Part shown: positions 1 to 7,718 of the stretch, in pieces
Layout of the letters: the number at the start of each line of letters is the position of its first letter
How positions within the stretch are numbered: the stretch's first letter is position 1
Assembly (NCBI GenBank): GCA_900470095.1
Contig: UBZM01000004.1
Location: 32,794-96,793, forward strand
Direction of reading: 5' to 3'
Source: Hyphomicrobiales bacterium
GTDB lineage: Bacteria > Pseudomonadota > Alphaproteobacteria > Rhizobiales > Beijerinckiaceae
Length of the DNA stretch: 64,000 bases
Position numbers and translations under genes: made by a program
The notes under the pieces: generated by a model
Told to the model about the DNA's origin: nothing
Databases searched by the model: none
The model's input: only the letters and a program-made list of their open reading frames with translations

Positions 1-2
1 TC

Positions 3-530
3 GCCGTCGCCGGCGGCCTCCACGACACCAAGTTGAAGCCCTTCCGGATCGCCCCGGACGAGGTCTCCATGGTCGATGTCGGCTCGCCGGAGACCCATAG
101 CCGCCGTCGCATCTTCCACATTCTCGGCCAGAACGGCGAGGGCCGCGCCGGCAATCTCCTGGTCAGCGAACTCTATGCCGATCCCGGCTGCTGGTCGGGC
201 TATCCCCCGCACAAGCACGATGCCGACCGCGAGGGCGAGACGGCCCATGACGAACTCTACCATTACCGCTACGACCCAGGGACGGGCTTCGGCGCTCAGA
301 TCATCTATGCCGACGGCAAGGCCGAGTGCTTCATGGTCCAGGATCGCGACACGATCCTCGTCGACAAGGGCTATCACCCAACCGTCACCTCGCCCGGCCA
401 TCGCTGCTACATCTTCACAATCCTGGTCGGAAAGACGAGCCGCGGGCTGGTTCAGCATTTTGATGATCGACACGCCCATCTGATGGCGGCGATCCCCGGC
501 ATCCAGTCGATGCGCGACAAGTTCAAGTGA
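3..530 (+). CDS. iolB: 5-deoxy-glucuronate isomerase IolB, C-terminal part (gene begins left of window)
   Basis: The frame is open from the left edge and the first in-frame start-like codon (TTG at 33) is internal, so about 175 C-terminal residues of a family of roughly 270 are present. Seen: the cupin-like metal-site motif WSGYPPHKHDAD, then DELYHYR, a GFG-Q-IYADG strand and GYHPTVTSPGH. Known: IolB converts 5-deoxy-glucuronate to 2-deoxy-5-keto-gluconate in cytoplasmic myo-inositol catabolism. Inferred: this is the last gene of an iol operon lying to the left. The next gene starts 71 bp downstream on the same strand. Confidence 0.9.
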   Translation, partial: AVAGGLHDTKLKPFRIAPDEVSMVDVGSPETHSRRRIFHILGQNGEGRAGNLLVSELYADPGCWSGYPPHKHDADREGETAHDELYHYRYDPGTGFGAQIIYADGKAECFMVQDRDTILVDKGYHPTVTSPGHRCYIFTILVGKTSRGLVQHFDDRHAHLMAAIPGIQSMRDKFK

Positions 531-601
531 GAGCCAAGCGCGCCATCCCATCACATTAGCCGGCAACTCACCTTCATCCGCCTCTCTGCGAAGGATCCGT
601 C

Positions 602-2440
602 ATGTCCGATACGACCCGCATCCGCGTCGACCTCTCAGCTCCGACGCAAGCCTTCCGGCGCTTCTGGCGCAGCACCGGTTTTTCGCCGGGCGAATTGCTG
701 CTGGAGCCGGAAATGGCGCAGACGCTGGCCTATGTCGGCGGCGTGCCCAATCGCGGCATCGAATACATGCGCGTGCACTACATGCTCGACCTCGTCACAG
801 CGTCCGCCTTCGGCAGCTACGACTGGTCGCGGCTCGATGCGGCACTCGACATCATGCTGGAGCACCGTATCCGCCCATTCCTCGAGCTGATGGGCAACCC
901 CTCCTACATCTACACTGACTTCAACGACGTGAAGCAGGCGCATCACTGGCGCGACTTCATCACCGAACTGGCTCAGCGCTACAGCACACGCTATGGCGCT
1001 GACGAACCGCGGCAATGGTATTTCGAAACCTGGAACGAGCCCGATATCTGGTGGAAGCTCGGTGGCGAGATCGGCTTCAACAACTACTATGATGCCTGCT
1101 CGGAGGCGCTGAAGGCGGTCGATCCCGCGCTCAAGCTCGGCGGCCCCGGCGTCGCGCGGCGCATCCCGCCGATCTTCAAATCCTTCCTGGCCCATTGCGA
1201 CACCGGCACGAACCTCTTCACCGGGGAGACTGGCGTCAGACTCGATTTCATCTCGGTCCATGAGAAGGGCGCCAAGAAACACGCCGAGGATCTCACCCCG
1301 AACAGCCTCTCCATCGTCCGGCACGAGATGATGGCGGTCGACTACATCCGCGAGCACCACCCGCGCTTCGCCGCCCTTCCCTTCATCAACGACGAATGCG
1401 ACCCGCAGATCGGCTGGAATCTCTACCATACCTGGCATGGCATGCCCTATTTCGCCGGGCTGGCCGCCAAGATCATCGATCAGCACCAGCGACTGATGGT
1501 CGATGCCGAGGGCGTCGACTACGAAATACTCAGCAACGACAATGGCTTCGTCGGCCATTGGGGGCACCGCACGCATCTGACCTATTTCGGCAGCCGCCCG
1601 GTCCGCGCCGCGCAGGCCGAACACAAGACCGATATTGGCGCCCTGGAAGCCAGGCAGGCCAATCCCGAACCGTTCGAGCTGATCAAGAAGCCGGCGCTCA
1701 GCGTCATGGAACTGCTGGGACTGCTGAGCGAACGGCGCATCGCCCTCGGCAACCAGGGGCTCGATCCGGATCGCAGCGGCCTGGGCGCCATGGCGACCGC
1801 GCTCGGCCACGAGAACGAGACGTCCGGGGCAACCGTGCTGCTCTATAACAGCGTCGACCGCATCTGGCAGTCCGGTGAGAGCAAGGCCGAGATCGACTTC
1901 GCCGGCCTCCAGCCGGGAGCCTACGCACTCGCCACGTTCCGGATTGCTCATGGCAAGGGCGACCCCTTCACCGTCTGGGAGGATCTCGGCGCGCCCGATC
2001 TGCCGAACCCGGCCGAGCTGGAGGCGATGCGACTCGCCCAGGAGCCAGCACTGACAATCGAGCATCTCCAGATTGGCGGGGCACAGACGAGCTGCACGCT
2101 GCCGCTTGACATGCCCCTGCCTTCGGTCGCGCTCGTCGCCCTGGTGCGGCGCGATGGCGAGGTGCCTCAGGCGCCGATAGGGCTGAAAGCGCGCCGCTTC
2201 GGCGGCCTCAACGGCCGCAGCAACACTGTGCTGTTCTGGGAGCCCGCAGTGCATGGCAGCGTGCAGTTCTTCGACGTGCTCTGGAGCGCGACGGAGAACG
2301 GGCCGTGGCAGGTCATCAACCCGGTCGGGTTGCTGTCGAGCGTTTACCTGCATGCGACCCAATCAGAGGGGCATTACCGCGTCAGGGCGCGGGACCTGTT
2401 CGGCCGGACCAGCCAGGAGTCGACGACGATCAAGGCCTGA
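602..2440 (+). CDS. GH39-like glycoside hydrolase (beta-xylosidase / iduronidase family)
   Basis: 612 aa. Residues near 140-150 read FETWNEPDIWW, matching the acid/base Asn-Glu-Pro of clan A glycosidases. Near residue 260, PFINDECDP fits the strand bearing the nucleophile Glu. The C-terminal ~100 residues look like a fibronectin-III-like beta domain. No signal peptide is visible, so the enzyme is probably cytoplasmic. Known: GH39 contains beta-xylosidases and alpha-L-iduronidases. The substrate cannot be read here. Position directly after iolB suggests processing of a glycosylated inositol or uronic-acid compound, which is inference only. Start ATG at 602; the upstream AAGGATC could serve as a weak ribosome site. 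Confidence 0.8.
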   Translation: MSDTTRIRVDLSAPTQAFRRFWRSTGFSPGELLLEPEMAQTLAYVGGVPNRGIEYMRVHYMLDLVTASAFGSYDWSRLDAALDIMLEHRIRPFLELMGNPSYIYTDFNDVKQAHHWRDFITELAQRYSTRYGADEPRQWYFETWNEPDIWWKLGGEIGFNNYYDACSEALKAVDPALKLGGPGVARRIPPIFKSFLAHCDTGTNLFTGETGVRLDFISVHEKGAKKHAEDLTPNSLSIVRHEMMAVDYIREHHPRFAALPFINDECDPQIGWNLYHTWHGMPYFAGLAAKIIDQHQRLMVDAEGVDYEILSNDNGFVGHWGHRTHLTYFGSRPVRAAQAEHKTDIGALEARQANPEPFELIKKPALSVMELLGLLSERRIALGNQGLDPDRSGLGAMATALGHENETSGATVLLYNSVDRIWQSGESKAEIDFAGLQPGAYALATFRIAHGKGDPFTVWEDLGAPDLPNPAELEAMRLAQEPALTIEHLQIGGAQTSCTLPLDMPLPSVALVALVRRDGEVPQAPIGLKARRFGGLNGRSNTVLFWEPAVHGSVQFFDVLWSATENGPWQVINPVGLLSSVYLHATQSEGHYRVRARDLFGRTSQESTTIKA

Positions 2441-2521
2441 GCCGATCCCTCACCTGAGAAGGAAGAGCTTCGATCCCTGCGGCGTGCCAAACCGGCCGCT
2501 GCGCCAGAACGCCCACTGACA

Positions 2522-2549
2522 CCGACCGCGGCACAATACGCGCGGTCGG
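2522..2549. terminator. Stem-loop between convergent genes
   Basis: Arms CCGACCGCG (2522-2530) and CGCGGTCGG (2541-2549) pair perfectly around a 10-nt loop, between the stop of the GH39-like gene and the stop of the AraC gene. There is no T-run, so it is only a candidate bidirectional terminator. Confidence 0.4.
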
Positions 2550-2571
2550 CGTCGGCATCGCCAAGCCGCGC

Positions 2572-3498
2572 TCAAGCAGCTGTTGCCCGCGTGAAGTGGC
2601 TGGGTGAACTGCCGACCTCGCGGCGAAAGGCGGTGCTGAAGGCACTTGCCGATTGATAGCCCACCGCTGCCGCAACTGCCTCCAGCGGCGGCGGCGCGTC
2701 GCGCTGGAGCATCGCCTTGGCCAAGGCGATGCGCCACTCGATCAGATACTGCATCGGCGGCACCCCAACCTTCCGATTGAAGCGCTCGCTGAAGGCCGAG
2801 CGGGACAGGCCCGCCTGCCGGGCCAGCGCATCCACCGACCACCCGCGCGCCACATCGCCATGAAGTTGCCGCAGGGCGCGGGCGAGAAGCGGATCGGCGA
2901 GTCCCGCCAGAAGCCCTGGCCGCGCCGCTGCGCCTGCGCTCTCTGCGTGGAAGCGGAGCGCCTCCACCAGCAGGACCTCGATCAGCCGGTCGATCACGAG
3001 GTCGCGTCCCGGCCGGTTGGCGAGCGCTTCGTCGGTGATCAGGTCGATCATCCTGGCGAGGCGCTCCGCCGCCGGATCGGCAGCCCGGATATGGACGAGG
3101 CCGGGCAACAGGCCGGCGAACAGCCCGCGGTTGCCGGGCTCCAGCTGAAAATAGCCGCCAAGCTGCTTGAACTCGGCCTCGCGCTCCGCGTCGCCATGCC
3201 GGACGTCGCCGGCTCCCCGTGCAACCGCTTCATATGCATCAAGCGGAAGGGGCTCGACCTCCAGGTCGCTGGTGATCGTGAACCCTGGGACAGCCGGCAT
3301 CAGGACGAAGTCGCCTCGGGCCAGGCGATGGGGTTCATCACCGTCGACGGCGAGCCAACAACCTCCGGCCACCACCAGGCCGAAGCCGGCATAGTCCATG
3401 CGCGAATATCGCACGCCCCAGCGCCCGGCCCCCTGAACCATCTTCGTCCCGGCCGCGCGAGGGCGAAGCAAGGCGATCACATCGGCGAGTGGTTCCAT
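2572..3498 (-). CDS. AraC-family transcriptional regulator with N-terminal cupin domain
   Basis: 308 aa from ATG at 3498 (MEPLADVIALLRPRA). A longer frame reaches 3591, but the 31 extra residues would overlap the divergent promoter. The N-terminal half matches the cupin_6 effector domain of AraC regulators (RGDFVLMPA, GLLPGLVHI). The C-terminal ~100 residues hold two helix-turn-helix units: SVDALARQAGLSRSAFSERF and, after ALAKAMLQ, EAVAAAVGYQSASAFSTAFRR. Known: such regulators often control a divergently transcribed oxidoreductase. Here an SDR starts 104 bp away on the other strand, with an inverted repeat between them. Confidence 0.88.
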   Translation of the reverse strand: MEPLADVIALLRPRAAGTKMVQGAGRWGVRYSRMDYAGFGLVVAGGCWLAVDGDEPHRLARGDFVLMPAVPGFTITSDLEVEPLPLDAYEAVARGAGDVRHGDAEREAEFKQLGGYFQLEPGNRGLFAGLLPGLVHIRAADPAAERLARMIDLITDEALANRPGRDLVIDRLIEVLLVEALRFHAESAGAAARPGLLAGLADPLLARALRQLHGDVARGWSVDALARQAGLSRSAFSERFNRKVGVPPMQYLIEWRIALAKAMLQRDAPPPLEAVAAAVGYQSASAFSTAFRREVGSSPSHFTRATAA

Positions 3499-3526
3499 AG
3501 CTTTGGACGATTCGTAATGAATTTCG

Positions 3527-3547
3527 GATGATGTATTATAGATCATC
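3527..3547. promoter_or_regulatory. Inverted repeat in AraC/SDR divergent promoter
   Basis: GATGAT (3527-3532) and ATCATC (3542-3547) flank a 9-bp AT-rich spacer. It is the only AT-rich patch between the two divergent starts (3498 and 3603). It could be an operator for the AraC protein or part of the SDR promoter. Confidence 0.35.
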
Positions 3548-3602
3548 TTGCATCGCTGGCCTAGGTCTTCGCCATCGCAACAGACCTGCAAGGAGAGTTC
3601 CC

Positions 3603-4376
3603 ATGCGCAAGATCGCCATCATCACCGGCGCCAGCTCGGGCATCGGCGCCGCAACGGCCGTCGCGCTCGCTGAGCGCGGCGTCGATTCCATCGTCACCTA
3701 CAACAGCCACCAGGATCGCGTGCGCGATGTGGTCGAAGCAGCGAGGCAAAGGGGCGCCCAGGCGATACCCCTGCATCTGGATGTCGGGCGCAGCGACAGC
3801 TTCGCGGCGTTCCGGGATGAGGCAACGGCAGTGCTGCAGCGCGAATGGAACACAGGCTCCTTCGACTACCTCGTCAACAATGCCGGTTTCGGACAGATGG
3901 CCCTGTTCGAGGACACCAGCGAGGAGCTCTTCGACTCCTTCATGCGGGTGCTGTTCAAGGGCCCCTATTTTCTGACCCAGGCTCTGCTTCCAGTGCTTGC
4001 TGACGGCGGTGCCATCGTCAATGTGACGAGCAATTCGACCCTGCAGAGCGGCATGGAGCCGGGCTATTCCGCCTATGCATCGATGAAGGGCGGCCTGACC
4101 GTGCTCACCCGCTACATGGCCAAGGAGTTCGGCCGCCGCGGCATCCGCGTGAACGCCGTTGCGCCGGGCGCCACCAGAACCCGGATCGGCGACGATGCGT
4201 TCGATCGCTATCCGGAGATCATTCAGTCGATCGTCGAGAAGACCGGGTTGGGGCGTCTCGGAGAAGCCAGCGATGTGGGCGCCGTGATCGCAGCCGTGCT
4301 CTCGGATGAATTCCGATGGGTCACCGGACAGTCCATCGAAGCGTCCGGCGGCGCCAGACTGTCCTTCGCCTGCTGA
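3603..4376 (+). CDS. SDR-family oxidoreductase
   Basis: 257 aa. Start ATG at 3603 is preceded by AAGGAGAG at good spacing; an upstream in-frame ATG at 3528 lies inside the promoter and gives an unlikely leader. Seen: the nucleotide-binding motif TGASSGIG (residues 8-15), NNAG, and the catalytic YASMK near residue 157. The C-terminus is of the classical SDR type (VTGQSIEASGG). Known: NAD(P)-dependent interconversion of an alcohol and a ketone. The substrate is unknown. Probably controlled by the divergent AraC regulator. Confidence 0.88.
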   Translation: MRKIAIITGASSGIGAATAVALAERGVDSIVTYNSHQDRVRDVVEAARQRGAQAIPLHLDVGRSDSFAAFRDEATAVLQREWNTGSFDYLVNNAGFGQMALFEDTSEELFDSFMRVLFKGPYFLTQALLPVLADGGAIVNVTSNSTLQSGMEPGYSAYASMKGGLTVLTRYMAKEFGRRGIRVNAVAPGATRTRIGDDAFDRYPEIIQSIVEKTGLGRLGEASDVGAVIAAVLSDEFRWVTGQSIEASGGARLSFAC

Positions 4377-4382
4377 GGCGAA
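4365..4382 (+). terminator. Stem-loop overlapping the SDR stop codon
   Basis: TTCGCCT (4365-4371), loop GCTG, AGGCGAA (4376-4382). It is a perfect 7-bp stem without a T-run and includes the TGA stop. It may end the SDR transcript. Confidence 0.35.
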
Positions 4383-4707
4383 ACCGCAGCGCCTCCTGAG
4401 GTCGAGCCGCGACCATCCAAGCTGCACGGGAAGTCGGGCAGCTGGACACTCGCCCAACCCGCCCCCCGACGATCCCGGGCGATTCTTCTGCGAACGCGCC
4501 GGCGTCTCAGAGCGAGCCGTCGTCTCCCGCCATGATGACATGTTCCCGGCGGCCAGCCGTCGCGTCGCGTATGTCCGGGACGCAGGTGTCGAGGCCGCCC
4601 ATCTCCGGAGTGGCGCAGCAGCGCATCGGTCTGCAGACCGTCCTTTGATGCCCGTCGTTATTGGGGCGGGCCGAGCCGGGTGCTATTCTGCGCAACAACA
4701 TGCAGGG
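4383..4707. other. Non-coding stretch upstream of the alkaline phosphatase
   Basis: About 325 bp between the SDR and the PhoB box. Short open frames here on both strands are Arg/Pro/Ser-rich and resemble no family I know. I see no gene. Confidence 0.5.
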
Positions 4708-4725
4708 CTGTCGCCATCCTGTCAT
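4708..4725 (+). promoter_or_regulatory. Predicted PhoB box
   Basis: CTGTCGC (4708-4714), CATC spacer, CTGTCAT (4719-4725): two 7-bp direct repeats with an 11-bp period, the arrangement of the Pho box consensus. It ends 57 bp before the start codon of a secreted alkaline phosphatase, which is the expected target. Inferred: phosphate-starvation induction by PhoBR. Confidence 0.75.
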
Positions 4726-4782
4726 GTGCGGCTGCAACTAGCTCACCCCATCCAAGGGATCACGGATTATCGGAGGTTGGGG

Positions 4783-6528
4783 ATGCAACTGAGAACGCTT
4801 TGGCATGCGGTAGCACTTGGCAGCGCCTTCGCTGCGGCCCCGGTCGCCGCGCAGACGATCTATCCCATCAACCGTGCCGAGATCCTCGAGGGCTCGCGCT
4901 TCGACTTCAAGGTCGAGTTCCCGAACGCTCCGACCTCGGCCGACGTCGCGGTCACGATCAACGGCAAGCCGGCCGCCGAAATCTTCGGCAAGGCCACGAC
5001 CTTCATGCAGAACGAGGAAGGCCAGAAGCATTCTGCGCTGTGGCTGCGTGGCGCGACGCTTCCGGCGGGCAATTATACCGTCGACGCGACGCAGGGAACC
5101 AACAAGGCGACGGTCAAATGGGAGGTCTTCGCCACCACCCAGCCGCGTCGCGCCAAGAACGTCATCCTCTTCATCGGTGACGGCATGTCGGTCGCCAACC
5201 GCACCGCGGCCCGTATTCTCTCCAAGGGCTGGGACGAAGGTCGCTACAATGGCGAGCTCGCCATGGACGACATGTCCAACATGGCGCTGATCTCGACCTC
5301 GGGCACGGACTCGATCGTGACCGACAGCGCCAATGCAGCCCATGCCTACACCACGGGCCACAAATCCTGCGTCAATGCGCTCGGCGTCTACTGCGCCAAG
5401 AACGCCCTGACACTCGACCATCCCAAGGTCGAAACCATTGCCGAGGTGATCAAGCGCCGCGGCAAGATGGCGATCGGCGTCGTCACCAACTCGGAAATCG
5501 AGGACGCGACCCCGGCTTCGATGGTGGCCCACACCCGACGCCGCTCGGATTTCAACGATATCGTCAAGATGTTCCACGATGTGCAGCCCGACGTGATCAT
5601 GGGCGGCGGCTCCCCGAACTTCCTCTCCAAGACGACACCCGGTTCGAAGCGGACCGATGAGCTCGACTTCATCGCCAAGTTCAAGGAGGCGGGCTACACG
5701 CTCGCGACCACCAAGACGGAAATGAACGCGGCTGTCGCAGCCGGCTCGAAAAAGCTGCTCGGCCTCTACAACACCGGTAACATCGACGGCGCGTTCGATC
5801 TGCGGCTGACCAAGAAGGGCACGGTTTCGAAGTTCCCCGACCAGCCGGACGTGGTCGAGCAGACCAAGGCTGCGCTCGACATGCTCAAGGGCAATGAGGA
5901 CGGTTTCTTCCTGATGGTCGAGTCGGCCCGCATCGACAAGTACAGCCATTCGCTCGACTGGGAGCGTTCGGTGTTCGATACGATCATGCTCGACAACGCG
6001 GTGAAGGCGGCGAAGGACTTCGCCGGCGACCGCAACGACACCCTGATCATCGTGGTGCCCGATCACGCCCACCCGATCTCGATCATCGGCACCTATGACG
6101 ACGACCGTCCGGGCCAGCTCCTGCGCGACAAGCTCGGCGTCTACGCCGACTCCGTGCCGCCGAATTACGGCCCGCTCGACGCGGACGGCTACCCCACCAA
6201 GGTCGACACCTCGCGCCGCCTCGCGGTGGTCTATGGCAGCTATCCCGACACCTGCGATACCGGCCGCCCGGACATGACCGGCGAACGCGTACCGGCGGTC
6301 AAGGGCCCGGACGGCAAGACCAATATCGCGAACGAGAAGGACTGCACCGGCCCGCTGGCCGCGCGCCGGACAGGCAACCTGCCCTTCGACGCCAATAGCG
6401 GCGTCCACGCCGCCGACGACGTGATCCTGACCGCGATGGGCCCCGGCGCCGAGAAGTTCCGCGGCCACAAGCCCAACACCTATGTCTTCCGCGTCATGGC
6501 GGAAGCGCTGGCGCTCGGCGGCAAGTGA
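4783..6528 (+). CDS. Secreted alkaline phosphatase
   Basis: 581 aa. ATG at 4783 follows CGGAGG; the frame runs further upstream, but only from here does a signal peptide appear (cleavage likely after VAA near residue 23). A beta-rich N-terminal domain (~25-120) precedes the phosphatase fold. Seen: FIGDGMS (metal-binding Asp 133), TDSANAAHAYTTG (nucleophile Ser 182), MVESARIDKYSH, VVPDHAHP and NSGVHAADDV, the metal ligands of the alkaline phosphatase superfamily in order. Known: periplasmic phosphomonoester hydrolysis. The PhoB box upstream supports a role in phosphorus scavenging. Confidence 0.93.
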   Translation: MQLRTLWHAVALGSAFAAAPVAAQTIYPINRAEILEGSRFDFKVEFPNAPTSADVAVTINGKPAAEIFGKATTFMQNEEGQKHSALWLRGATLPAGNYTVDATQGTNKATVKWEVFATTQPRRAKNVILFIGDGMSVANRTAARILSKGWDEGRYNGELAMDDMSNMALISTSGTDSIVTDSANAAHAYTTGHKSCVNALGVYCAKNALTLDHPKVETIAEVIKRRGKMAIGVVTNSEIEDATPASMVAHTRRRSDFNDIVKMFHDVQPDVIMGGGSPNFLSKTTPGSKRTDELDFIAKFKEAGYTLATTKTEMNAAVAAGSKKLLGLYNTGNIDGAFDLRLTKKGTVSKFPDQPDVVEQTKAALDMLKGNEDGFFLMVESARIDKYSHSLDWERSVFDTIMLDNAVKAAKDFAGDRNDTLIIVVPDHAHPISIIGTYDDDRPGQLLRDKLGVYADSVPPNYGPLDADGYPTKVDTSRRLAVVYGSYPDTCDTGRPDMTGERVPAVKGPDGKTNIANEKDCTGPLAARRTGNLPFDANSGVHAADDVILTAMGPGAEKFRGHKPNTYVFRVMAEALALGGK

Positions 6529-6556
6529 GCCGACCAGCCGCCGACAGGGACGAGCG

Positions 6557-7021
6557 ATGCAACGGCAACGCCACGAGATGCTGACCACCCGCCGCGTGAT
6601 CCTGATGGGTCTCGCGGTGGCCCTGCTTTGCAGCGAGGTCCGTGCGGCGGAGCCAGCCACGATCGCCTTCGACGGCCTCTACAAATCCTTCGGCGTGCTC
6701 GGCTTCCAGTTTTCCGACCGCGTCACGGCCCTGCGCGGACAGGAGGTGCGCCTGACCGGCTACATGGCGCCCCCGCTGAAGCCGGAAAGCCGCTTCTTCG
6801 TGCTCACGCGCGAGCCGCTGGCGATCTGCCCGTTCTGCCAGTCGGATGCCGACTGGCCGGTCGACATCGTCGTCGTCTTCATGAAGGAAATCACGCCGAT
6901 GGTCAGCGCCGGCCGCAAGGTCGTCGTGTCCGGTCGATTGGAGATAGGCTCGGCCACGGACCCGGAAACCGGCTTCGTCAGCCAGATCAGACTCGTCGAT
7001 GCCCGCTTCACACTCGCCTGA
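6557..7021 (+). CDS. Small exported protein of an ABC-transporter-associated family (DUF3299-like)
   Basis: 154 aa. ATG at 6557 after GGGACGAG; ATG 6578 is an alternative. A signal peptide is seen (RRVILMGLAVALLCSEVRAAEP), then a beta-rich domain with FDGLYKSF, GYMAPP, a conserved-looking FVLTREPLAICPFCQSDADWP and a final strand block. The CPFC pair could bind metal or form a disulfide. It overlaps the ATPase gene by 23 bp. As I recall, Pseudomonas aeruginosa PA4063-PA4066, a Zur-regulated set, contains similar neighbours. Role inferred as the periplasmic partner of the ABC pair. Confidence 0.7.
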   Translation: MQRQRHEMLTTRRVILMGLAVALLCSEVRAAEPATIAFDGLYKSFGVLGFQFSDRVTALRGQEVRLTGYMAPPLKPESRFFVLTREPLAICPFCQSDADWPVDIVVVFMKEITPMVSAGRKVVVSGRLEIGSATDPETGFVSQIRLVDARFTLA

Positions 7022-7718
7022 GCGATCCGCCGCCCAGATATTGCGGCTTTCAAGCGTGACGCTCGACCATCGCGGCGGCGACGGGCGCCCCTTCCGCGTG
7101 CTGGACATTCCCGAACTCACAGTGCCTTCCGGCGCTCATATCGGTTTGCGCGGTCCCTCGGGCTCAGGCAAGACCTCGCTTCTGCACCTGATCGCCGGGC
7201 TGATCGTGCCGAGCGCAGGCAAGGTCTCATGGGGCGAGACGGAGGTCTCCTCGCTGTCGCCCAGCAGTCGCGACCGCTGGCGTCTCTCGACGCTCGGCTT
7301 CGTCTTCCAGGATTTCCACCTGATCCCGGAACTCGACATCCTTGCCAACATCACGCTGCCCACGACCTTCTCATCCTGGAGGGTTGGCCCGGCCGAGCGG
7401 GAGCATGCCGAAATCGTCGCCGCGCGCATGGGCCTCGCTGATCTGCGCCGCCGGACAGGCACTCTCTCACGTGGCGAGCAGCAGCGGGTCGCGATTGCAC
7501 GCGCAGTTTGCCGGCGGCCTGCCATGATCCTCGCCGACGAACCCACGGCCAGTCTGGATGCGGCCCATGCCGATGAGGTGGGCGCCTTGCTGGTCGATGC
7601 GGCCAATGAGGCCGGCGCCACCTTGATCTGCGCCACGCATGACGCCGCACTGCTGGCACGGCTGAGGCGGCGGCTCGACATCAAGGCTGCCACTCCGATC
7701 ATGGAGCAGGCCGCATGA
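6999..7718 (+). CDS. ABC transporter ATP-binding protein (LolD/MacB-like)
   Basis: 239 aa. Walker A GPSGSGKTS near residue 52, Q-loop in GFVFQDFHL, signature [15 protein letters not shown] near 155, Walker B MILADEPTA near 175, H-loop CATHDA. The sequence type is that of ATPases paired with FtsX/MacB permeases. It starts 23 bp inside the preceding gene and overlaps the permease start by 4 bp, so the three genes are translationally coupled. Confidence 0.88.
   Translation: MPASHSPERSAAQILRLSSVTLDHRGGDGRPFRVLDIPELTVPSGAHIGLRGPSGSGKTSLLHLIAGLIVPSAGKVSWGETEVSSLSPSSRDRWRLSTLGFVFQDFHLIPELDILANITLPTTFSSWRVGPAEREHAEIVAARMGLADLRRRTGTLSRGEQQRVAIARAVCRRPAMILADEPTASLDAAHADEVGALLVDAANEAGATLICATHDAALLARLRRRLDIKAATPIMEQAA

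Noticed and set aside
635..2362. Long open frame (575 aa) on the minus strand opposite the GH39-like gene
   Set aside because: It is antisense to a clear enzyme, has low-complexity Val/Arg/Asp-rich sequence and no family motif. High GC gives long antisense frames throughout this window.
4738..6660. Open frame of 640 aa antisense to the alkaline phosphatase
   Set aside because: Mirror of the coding strand with no domain; the plus strand has all phosphatase motifs and a signal peptide.
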